In this document: piece by piece, positions 58,481 to 64,000 of the stretch
Position numbering within the stretch: position 1 is the first letter of the stretch
Layout of the letters: each line of letters opens with the position of its first letter
From: Actinoplanes flavus
Lineage (GTDB): Bacteria > Actinomycetota > Actinomycetes > Mycobacteriales > Micromonosporaceae
DNA: 64,000 nt
Direction of reading: 5' to 3'
Assembly (NCBI RefSeq): GCF_017592555.1
Contig: NZ_JAGFNS010000011.1
Span: 1 to 64,000 of the forward strand
Program-made: the position numbers and the translations under genes
The notes under the pieces: generated by a model
Seen by the model: the letters and a program-made list of their open reading frames with translations, nothing else
Database searches by the model: none
Told to the model about the DNA's origin: nothing

Positions 58481-58716
58481 GCGAACTCGACCAGTGGGTG
58501 ACCGAGGTGGCCGCTGAGCTCGGGCTCGGTGACGTCGAGGTGCCGACCAGGGAGGTGCTCGACGTGGCCCGGGATGTCGCGCACAACGTCCTGCGGCCGG
58601 GGGCGCCGGTCTCGGCGTACCTGCTGGGGCTCGCCGTGGCCGGGGGCGCCGACCCGGCCGACGCCGCTCAGCGGATCAGCGCGCTGGCGTTGCGCCGCGC
58701 CTCCCCGGGAGAGTAG
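58477..58716 (+). CDS. DUF6457 small protein linked to mobA
   Basis: 79 residues from ATG 58477, overlapping the mobA stop. It is all helical: MSELDQWVTEVAAELGLGDV, TREVLDVARDVAHNVLRPGA, SAYLLGLAVAGGADPADAAQ and RISALALRR. Small proteins with the DLARDVAH...RPAAPLT-YL-G-A pattern are annotated as DUF6457 and sit next to molybdenum cofactor guanylyltransferase genes in actinobacteria. Translational coupling suggests it works with MobA, perhaps as a partner subunit (inference). Confidence 0.78.
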   Translation: MSELDQWVTEVAAELGLGDVEVPTREVLDVARDVAHNVLRPGAPVSAYLLGLAVAGGADPADAAQRISALALRRASPGE

Positions 58717-58774
58717 AGGCGGTCCACCCTGGACCCGTATCGCTCGATAGGGTGACGGGAACGGAGGTGCGATC

Positions 58775-59851
58775 ATGACGGCAGAAGGCGCCGCGGGCGA
58801 GGCGTACGAAGGCGGTTTGCTCGACGAGCCGACCACGGCCGACCTGAAGGCGAAGGTCACCCAGGCGTGGCGGGAGTTCGCCGCCGCGCTGGCCGGGCTG
58901 CTGCCGACCCTGGAGCCGGGCGCGCACATCGACCTGACGCTCGACCCCACCGCCTCGGGCACCGGCACGGCCGTCTATTCGGTCAGCATCCGGGTGCTGC
59001 CGGAGGGCGTCATCGAGGCGCTCGCGGTCGGCAACGCGGCGCTGCCGCAGGAGTTCCGGATGGATCGCGCCGCCGTCGCCGACCTGGTCGCGCTCGGCTG
59101 GTCGCCGCCGGGCGTGCTGCCGGGCTCGGGCGAGTCGTTCGGGCTGCGCTCGTCGCAGGACCGGGCCGCCCAGGTCGCCACCGTCGTCACCCGCACCCTG
59201 CGGGACGTGCACGGCGCCCCGCACCCGGCCTTCCTGGTCTACCTGGTGCACGACGAGGACGACGAGCCGATCGAGTCCACACCGCTCGGCACCGCCCGTC
59301 ACGAGCCCAGCATCGAGGCCGGGCTGAGCGTGGACGACGACGACGAGGCTCTCGACGCCGTCCTGGCCGAGGTGGCCGGTGACGTGGTGCCGCTGGAGGA
59401 GCGGGTCCGCACGGTCGTGGCCACCATGTCGAAGACCACCGTCGACCAGCTCCAGGTCGACGCCGACGGTGACATCGGCATCCGGGCCGGCTCGGCGATG
59501 GTCTTCGTACGGGTCCGGGACAACCCGCCCCTGGTCGACGTCTTCTCCCCGATCCTCACCGAGGTCGAGCCGACCGAGCAGCTCTACGTGAAGCTGTCCG
59601 AGCTCACCAACCGGATGCCGATCGGCCGCCTCTACTGCGCGCAGGACACCGTCTGGGCGTCGATCCCGGTGTTCGGCCGCAACTTCCAGGCGATCCACCT
59701 CATGCTGGCGGTGCAGGTGATGACCGGTCTCGCCGACGAGCTGGACGACCGGCTGCACGGCGAGTTCGGCGGCAAGCGGTTCTTCGGTGAGGGTGACAAG
59801 CCGGCGGCGGGCAAGTCCGACGACGAGCACCGCCCCGGCATGTACCTATAG
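58775..59851 (+). CDS. YbjN-like / type III chaperone-like protein
   Basis: 358 residues from ATG 58775, with GGAGG ten bases upstream. Two alpha/beta domains of CesT/YbjN type are apparent. The first (about 20-170) has AKVTQAWREFAAALAGLLPT and DLVALGWSPPGVLPG. The second (about 200-340) has LEERVRTVVATMSKTTVDQL, DGDIGIRAGSAMVFVRVRDN, FSPILTEVEP, LYVKLSELTNRMPIGRLYCA and IHLMLAVQVMTGLADELDDR. An acidic linker (SVDDDDEALDAVL) separates them. Such actinobacterial proteins are named T3SS/YbjN peptide-binding chaperones by similarity; the real role is unknown. The last six bases overlap the convergent Lrp gene. Confidence 0.78.
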   Translation: MTAEGAAGEAYEGGLLDEPTTADLKAKVTQAWREFAAALAGLLPTLEPGAHIDLTLDPTASGTGTAVYSVSIRVLPEGVIEALAVGNAALPQEFRMDRAAVADLVALGWSPPGVLPGSGESFGLRSSQDRAAQVATVVTRTLRDVHGAPHPAFLVYLVHDEDDEPIESTPLGTARHEPSIEAGLSVDDDDEALDAVLAEVAGDVVPLEERVRTVVATMSKTTVDQLQVDADGDIGIRAGSAMVFVRVRDNPPLVDVFSPILTEVEPTEQLYVKLSELTNRMPIGRLYCAQDTVWASIPVFGRNFQAIHLMLAVQVMTGLADELDDRLHGEFGGKRFFGEGDKPAAGKSDDEHRPGMYL

Positions 59852-60292
59852 CGGAACCGCGGTCGGCGTCTCCACCAGCCGCGACAGCACCACCATGCTC
59901 CGGGTCGAGGTCACGAACGGCTCGGCCCGGAGTCGCTCCAGCGCCTGTTCGAGGTGCCCGATGTCGGCGGCGCGCAGGTGCACCAGCGCGTCCGCCTGCC
60001 CGGAGACGGTGTAGGCGCCGACCACCTCGGGATGCCTGCGGGTGGCCACGGTGATCTGCGCCGGTGTGGTGCGCCCGGTGCAGAACAGCTCGACGAACGC
60101 CTCGGTGGTCCAGCCCACGGCGGCGGGTTCGATGACGGCGGTGAATCCCTTGATGACTCCGTCGGCGCGCAGTCGATCGACGCGCCTCTTCACCGCGGGT
60201 GCCGACAACGACACCTTTGCGCCGATCTCAGCGTACGAAGAGCGGGCGTCCGCGATGAGGAGCGCAATGATTCGCTGGTCGACGGCGTCCAT
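59846..60292 (-). CDS. Lrp/AsnC-family regulator
   Basis: 148 residues from ATG 60292. A TTG at 60298 has better spacing to the GGAGG site (7 bases) and may be the real start, adding two residues. The winged helix has AVDQRIIALLIADARSSYAE, IGAKVSLSAPAVKRRVDRLR and GVIKGFTAVIEP. The C-terminal ligand-binding domain has EAFVELFCTGRTTPAQI and EVVGAYTVSGQADALVHLRA. It is divergent from the DDAH-type gene with a 74-base gap, the usual layout for control of amino acid catabolism. The probable effector is an amino acid such as arginine or ornithine (inference). Confidence 0.92.
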   Translation of the reverse strand: MDAVDQRIIALLIADARSSYAEIGAKVSLSAPAVKRRVDRLRADGVIKGFTAVIEPAAVGWTTEAFVELFCTGRTTPAQITVATRRHPEVVGAYTVSGQADALVHLRAADIGHLEQALERLRAEPFVTSTRSMVVLSRLVETPTAVPL

Positions 60293-60366
60293 CTGCAACG
60301 ATTCGCCTCCGAGAAGCAAGATTCATGGCTGTTTGCTGCAACTTAGCCTACCTACCCTTTAACCTC

Positions 60367-61197
60367 ATGAGCTACACGGAGCGCTTGCCGCGAAACAGGA
60401 CATACCTCATGTGTCCCCCCGAGCATTTCACGGTCGAGTACGCCATCAACCCCTGGATGGACACCACCGTCGCGGTCGACAGCCGTCTCGCCGTCAAGCA
60501 GTGGGACCAGCTCCGTACCACCCTCGCCGACCTGGGCCACGTCGTGCACGTGCTCGACCCGGAGCCCGGCCTGCCGGACATGGTCTTCTCCGCCAACGGC
60601 GCCTTCTCCGTCGACGGGACCGTCTACGGCGCCCGCTTCCTGTACCCCCAGCGGTCCGCCGAGGCCGCCGCCCACCAGGCGTTCTACCTGGCGAACGAGG
60701 GCTGGAACTTCATCTCCCCGGAGCACGTCAACGAGGGCGAGGGCGACTTCGCGTACCTGCCCGCGGCGTACGGCGGCATCGTCCTGGCCGGCTACGGCTT
60801 CCGCACCGACCCGGCCGCGCACGCCGAGGCGCAGGAGGTCCTGGGCCGCCCGGTGATCTCGCTGAAGCTGGTCGACCCGGCGTTCTACCACCTGGACACC
60901 GCGCTCGCCGCCCTCGACGACCGGCACGTCACCTACTACCCCGGCGCCTTCTCTGAGGCGTCCCAGCAGGTGCTGCGCCAGCTCTTCCCGGACGCCGTCA
61001 TCGCCGACCGTGCCGACGCCGAGGCGTTCGGCCTCAACCTGGTCAGCGACGGGCGGCACGTGATTCTCAACACGGAGGCCGTCGCGATGGGCCACAAGGT
61101 CCGCGAAGCCGGTTACCTCCCCGTTCACGTGGATCTCTCCGAGCTCAAGCGCGGCGGCGGCAGCATCAAGTGCGCGGTAGCCGAACTGCGCCCCTGA
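60367..61197 (+). CDS. DDAH/arginine deiminase-superfamily hydrolase
   Basis: 276 residues from ATG 60367. It begins MSYTERLPRNRTYLMCPPEH and contains the guanidino-hydrolase motifs LPDMVFSANGAF, EGEGDFAYLP, FYHLDTALAAL (catalytic His) and GGSIKCAVAELRP (catalytic Cys near 269). It probably acts on dimethylarginine or a related guanidino compound to release citrulline, or as an amidinotransferase-like enzyme of arginine breakdown. Relatives beside an Lrp gene often have ornithine aminotransferase next to them; here the next gene is bpa instead. Regulated by the divergent Lrp protein (inference). Confidence 0.88.
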   Translation: MSYTERLPRNRTYLMCPPEHFTVEYAINPWMDTTVAVDSRLAVKQWDQLRTTLADLGHVVHVLDPEPGLPDMVFSANGAFSVDGTVYGARFLYPQRSAEAAAHQAFYLANEGWNFISPEHVNEGEGDFAYLPAAYGGIVLAGYGFRTDPAAHAEAQEVLGRPVISLKLVDPAFYHLDTALAALDDRHVTYYPGAFSEASQQVLRQLFPDAVIADRADAEAFGLNLVSDGRHVILNTEAVAMGHKVREAGYLPVHVDLSELKRGGGSIKCAVAELRP

Positions 61198-61228
61198 CGA
61201 TCTCGAACCGGTGAGCGAAGATGGGCGC

Positions 61229-61798
61229 ATGACCGACGACACCCGTACCACTGAGCACAAGGAAGACGGCTCCGTCATCGTCGTGGGCCCGGACGGCCGC
61301 CCGATGGGTACGGTCGAGCCCGACGGCTCGCTCACGCCCGAGGAACCCGGCAACCTCATCGAGCAGCCCGCCAAGGTCATGCGAATCGGCAGCATGATCA
61401 AGCAGCTGCTCGAGGAGGTGCGGGCGGCTCCGCTCGACGAGGCGAGCCGAGGCCGGCTGCGGGAGATCCACCAGAGGTCGATCGCCGAGCTCGAGGACGG
61501 TCTCGCCCCCGAGTTGCGCGAGGAGCTGGAGCGCCTGTCCCTGCCGTTCGAGGGCGAGACCCCGCCCAGCGAGGCGGAGCTGCGTATCGCCCAGGCCCAG
61601 CTGGTCGGCTGGCTGGAAGGCCTCTTCCACGGCATCCAGGCGGCTCTCGTCGCCCAGCAGATGGCCGCCCGCCTGCAGCTCGAGCAGATGCGCGGTGGTG
61701 TCCCGGGCCGCCCGGCCCTGCCGATGGGCGGCCTCATTCCGGGCGCCGCCGCTCCCGGCCAGGAGAACGTGCACGGCCGCACCGGCCAATACCTCTAA
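61229..61798 (+). CDS. bpa: Bacterial proteasome activator
   Basis: 189 residues from ATG 61229. A disordered acidic head (TEHKEDGSVIVVGPDGRPMG) precedes a four-helix bundle (about 45-160: VMRIGSMIKQLLEEVRAAPL, LREIHQRSIAELEDGL, SEAELRIAQAQLVGWLEGLF, LVAQQMAARLQLEQM). The C terminus is GRTGQYL. The terminal GQYL docks into pockets on the 20S proteasome and opens its gate without ATP, as shown for mycobacterial Bpa/PafE (family knowledge). A proteasome elsewhere in the genome is implied. Confidence 0.94.
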   Translation: MTDDTRTTEHKEDGSVIVVGPDGRPMGTVEPDGSLTPEEPGNLIEQPAKVMRIGSMIKQLLEEVRAAPLDEASRGRLREIHQRSIAELEDGLAPELREELERLSLPFEGETPPSEAELRIAQAQLVGWLEGLFHGIQAALVAQQMAARLQLEQMRGGVPGRPALPMGGLIPGAAAPGQENVHGRTGQYL

Positions 61799-62266
61799 AA
61801 ACCCCTTTATCGTACGGGGCCGCCCGTTCCGTAAAATTCGGACTGTTCCGAATGTTCCGCGCGGCCCCGTGCGACTCCAGACCATGCCGCGCCTTCCGGG
61901 CGTGAGTGGGGGCTCACCCTCGCCGGTCCCTGCCCACTCACCCTCCCCGCCGCCCCTCCCCGCCGCGGCTCGCGCCCGCGCGGATCTCCCCGGCTGGCGC
62001 CCAGCGCTGCCTCGCACTCCCTGAGACAGCCTTGACGGCCGGCTGGATCTTCGCGGCTGGCTCCCAGCGCTGTCTCGCGCTCCCGGAGACAGCCTTCTTG
62101 ACGGCCGGCTGGATCTTCGCGGCTGGCTCTCAGGGCTGTCTCAAGTCCCCTCGAAACAGCTCCCACGGCCAGCTGGACCACGGAGCTCAGCCCGTCGGGG
62201 GCGGCACAGGCGTGAGGCGGCAGATGATCGCGTGGAGCACCGGAGGCGGCCGACCCCCCGTACCCT
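61799..62266. other. 468-base intergenic region with nested hairpins and tandem repeats
   Basis: Between bpa and the leftward HAD gene. Near bpa, ACGGGGCCGC (61814-61823) pairs with GCGGCCCCGT (61861-61870) around a loop that itself holds the perfect hairpin TTCGGA-CTGT-TCCGAA (61837-61852), probably the bpa terminator region. Then come C-rich sequence and the three repeats at 61981-62179. A leftward frame runs through the repeats but has no initiation signals, so I do not call a gene. Confidence 0.6.
61981..62179 (-). repeat. Three tandem repeats of 63-66 bases, related to the 34-kb repeats
   Basis: On the plus strand copies start with GGATCT at 61982, 62045 and 62111, continue TTCGCGGCTGGCTCCCAGCG and CTGTCTCGC, and end in GACGGCCGGCT or a variant. 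The reverse complement reads AGGCAGCGCTG-G-GCCAGCCG-GAAGATCC, the same core as in the array at 34010-34610. The two loci therefore share a dispersed repeat in opposite orientation. Confidence 0.8.
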
Positions 62267-63061
62267 TCAGAGGTTGAAAAGAGTGCGCAAATAGCGCGCG
62301 ACGCCGTCCTCGTCGTTGGTGCCGGTCACCTCGTCGGCGATCGCGCGCAGCGCGGGATGCGCATTGCCCACCGCGACGCCCCGGCCCGCCCAGCTCAGCA
62401 GCGGAATGTCGTTGGGCATGTCGCCGAAGGCGACGACCTGGTCGGCGGTGATGCCGTGCCGCTCACAGAGCCAGGCCAGCCCGGCGGCCTTGGTGACGCC
62501 GGCCGCGGAGATCTCGACGAGCGCCGACGACGACGACCGGGTCGCCTCGGCCCGGTCGCCCAGGGTGCGGCTGACGAGTTCCAGGAAGTCGTCGGGGTCG
62601 GCGGTGGCGGAGCGGGCCAGCAGCTTCACGGCGGGGGCCGCGGTCAGCTCCTCCGGGGAGGCGATCACCCGGACCCGGTCGTCGTGCTCCCACCGGATGG
62701 TCCACGTGTCCTCGTGCAGGAAGGCGCGGCCGTCCTCGATCTCGACGGCGAGGGAGACGTCCGGAACCGTGTCGCGCAGGCGTTTCACGACGTCGATCAG
62801 CAGCTCGCCGGGCAGCGGATCGGCACGCAGCACCTCGTCGGTGTCCGGGTCGTAGATGACCGCGCCGTTCGCGCAGATCGCGGGCAGCGGCGCCGACAAC
62901 TGGTCGTAGAGCTGGCGGAGCCAGCGCAACGGGCGGCCGGTGACCAGGACCACCGGGACCGGGATCCGCTCCAGCACCTCCCGGGTGCCGGGGGACAGGC
63001 TGCGGTCGCTGGTGATCAGGGTGCCGTCGATGTCGGTGGCGACGAGCCGGAAGTCTGCCAT
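62267..63061 (-). CDS. HAD-family phosphatase (Cof type)
   Basis: 264 residues from ATG 63061; GTG 63064 directly before it is equally possible. The HAD motifs are VATDIDGTLITSDRSL (motif I with nucleophile Asp), VVLVTGRPLRW (motif II), lysine in GVTKAAGLAWL (motif III) and VVAFGDMPNDIPLLSWAG (motif IV). The cap domain between them is of the Cof (C2) type, as in sugar phosphate or flavin phosphate phosphatases. The start overlaps the stop of the upstream homologue, so the pair is co-translated. Substrate unknown. Confidence 0.9.
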   Translation of the reverse strand: MADFRLVATDIDGTLITSDRSLSPGTREVLERIPVPVVLVTGRPLRWLRQLYDQLSAPLPAICANGAVIYDPDTDEVLRADPLPGELLIDVVKRLRDTVPDVSLAVEIEDGRAFLHEDTWTIRWEHDDRVRVIASPEELTAAPAVKLLARSATADPDDFLELVSRTLGDRAEATRSSSSALVEISAAGVTKAAGLAWLCERHGITADQVVAFGDMPNDIPLLSWAGRGVAVGNAHPALRAIADEVTGTNDEDGVARYLRTLFNL

Positions 63062-63870
63062 CACCTGGACAATAGCCGGTCCAGATAGTGCGCCACGCCG
63101 TCCTCGTCATTGGTGAGGGTCACATCGTCGGCCACCGCCAGCAGTGACGGGTGTGCATTGGCGACCGCCACCCGCCCCCAGCCGGCCCAGGCGAACATCG
63201 GCAGGTCGTTGGGCATGTCGCCGAAGACCAGCACATCGGACGGGTCGACCCCGATCGACTCGGCGACCACCGACAGGCCGGTGCCCTTGTCCACCGAGGG
63301 CGGACAGATCTCCACGTAGTCGAGGCCGGCCTGGGTGACCGTGGCCAGGGCCGGCGGCACGACCCGGTGGGCGATCGCGAGCAGTTCGTCGACGCCCAGC
63401 TCGAACGACCGGGCGAACGCCTTGATCACTTCGCTGTCGAGGCACTCGGCACGTGACCGGGACTCCACGGTCACCGGGAAACGCCAGGTCGGGTCGTAGT
63501 CGCCCCAGAGCGGGGCGTCGTCGTGCTCCAACGCCTCGAACATCACCGACAGCGGCCCGGCCACCGACTCCAGCGAGTCGAGCACCCGGCCGAGCGCCGG
63601 GCCGGGCAGGCGCGCCTGCCGCAGGTAGCGGGAGTCCTCCAGGTCGAGCACCCAGCCACCCTGGGCGAGCACGAGGAAGTCGGCGACCCGGATGTCGTTG
63701 CGGGTGAGGGAGGTGAGGCGGGGGCCGCGGCCGGTGGCGGCGACGATCCGGATGCCGGCGGCGCGGACCCGGTCGAGGATCTCGTGCGTGTAGGCCGAGA
63801 CGGTGTTGTCACTGCGGACCAGGGTGCCGTCCAGATCCGTGGCGATCAGCTTGGGGAGCCCGGGCTTCAT
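63061..63870 (-). CDS. HAD-family phosphatase (Cof type), second copy
   Basis: 269 residues from ATG 63870, with GGAGG six bases upstream. It carries IATDLDGTLVRSDNTV (motif I), IVAATGRGPRL (motif II), VDKGTGLSVVAES (motif III lysine) and LVFGDMPNDLPMFAWAGWG (motif IV). It ends with the same VTLTNDEDGVAHYLDRLL pattern as its downstream neighbour (GTNDEDGVARYLRTLF), pointing to tandem duplication. The cap is diverged, so the two may act on different phosphates. In other actinobacteria such genes lie near serS, which would be beyond the right edge. Confidence 0.9.
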   Translation of the reverse strand: MKPGLPKLIATDLDGTLVRSDNTVSAYTHEILDRVRAAGIRIVAATGRGPRLTSLTRNDIRVADFLVLAQGGWVLDLEDSRYLRQARLPGPALGRVLDSLESVAGPLSVMFEALEHDDAPLWGDYDPTWRFPVTVESRSRAECLDSEVIKAFARSFELGVDELLAIAHRVVPPALATVTQAGLDYVEICPPSVDKGTGLSVVAESIGVDPSDVLVFGDMPNDLPMFAWAGWGRVAVANAHPSLLAVADDVTLTNDEDGVAHYLDRLLSR

Positions 63871-63927
63871 CGGAACCTCCGAGGGTCGGCTGACCCCCGC
63901 GGAGGGCGGAAGGAGAACGGTACACCT

Positions 63928-63965
63928 GATCGGCTACCAGCTGCCATGACATCCGGTAGCCGATC
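63928..63965. repeat. Perfect 11-bp inverted repeat near the right edge
   Basis: GATCGGCTACC (63928-63938) and GGTAGCCGATC (63955-63965) are separated by 16 bases in the gap upstream of the HAD pair. It may be an operator for the HAD operon or a terminator for a gene beyond the edge. No T-run follows. Confidence 0.5.
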
Positions 63966-64000
63966 GATGACAAGGTCGTTACCGGGCCGGTTCCAGGACC

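Noticed and set aside
61807..62181. Small leftward gene with LGASREDPAGR repeats
   Set aside because: The frame is created by the repeat unit, the same happens at 34 kb, and there is no ribosome binding site.
1..64000. Biosynthetic gene cluster, prophage, toxin-antitoxin or defence island
   Set aside because: No core biosynthetic enzyme, phage structural gene, toxin-antitoxin pair or known defence gene was recognised. The lone nucleotidyltransferase at 33.2-33.9 kb has no adjacent HEPN-type or antitoxin partner.

Overview
The window is high-GC actinobacterial chromosome, most likely from the Micromonosporaceae (Actinoplanes-like). GTG starts are common, 4-base stop/start overlaps (GTGA, ATGA) are frequent, and a bacterial proteasome activator ending in GQYL is present. 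Gene order follows the oriC-proximal core of Streptomyces and relatives: cwlM-trxA-trxB-(anti-sigma)-sigM-murJ-cca, then ino1-padR-DUF5318-ponA-GT87, then rpsF-ssb-rpsR-rplI and dnaB. dnaA and oriC are expected beyond the left edge. The left edge itself is cut inside an IS1182-like transposase.

0-13 kb: a reverse-strand cell-envelope and redox block (amidase CwlM, thioredoxin system behind a SigR-like promoter, SigM and its putative anti-sigma partner, a separate MviN-type pseudokinase, MurJ), then CCA transferase, a SigE-family sigma factor with a membrane partner, a secreted Ig-like protein and Ogt. 13-25 kb: inositol phosphate synthase, PadR with a clear operator palindrome, a bifunctional PBP, two large membrane proteins, endonuclease IV and a membrane-anchored surface protein. 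25-32 kb: the ribosomal/replication operon. It has a leader that folds like the S6:S18 autoregulatory motif and masks the rpsF ribosome binding site, and its S18 lacks all zinc ligands. A 1200-residue tryptophan-ladder membrane protein and a DnaA-box cluster lie in front of dnaB.

32-39 kb: YbaB-like protein, nucleotidyltransferase, a repeat-rich intergenic region, then an overlapping operon of GGDEF-EAL protein, GT87 protein and zinc-ribbon protein. 39-42 kb: moaC-mog-moeA-moaE. 42-52 kb: GT87, DoxX, AAA ATPase with a CTAG-rich upstream region, prepilin peptidase, a fusion of an endonuclease Q-like PHP nuclease to a UvrD helicase, and a membrane metallophosphoesterase carrying repeat expansions. 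52-59 kb: a tandem repeat array next to moaD-moaA, fructosamine kinase, GNAT, DUF4192, fdhD, mobA and DUF6457. Molybdenum cofactor genes are therefore split over three sites. 59-64 kb: YbjN-like chaperone, Lrp regulator divergent from a DDAH-type hydrolase, the proteasome activator, repeats, and two overlapping HAD phosphatases.

No tRNA, rRNA or CRISPR array was seen. The most unusual items are the EndoQ-UvrD fusion (46.8-49.9 kb), the dispersed repeat family at 34 and 62 kb, the Trp-ladder protein and the rpsF leader.
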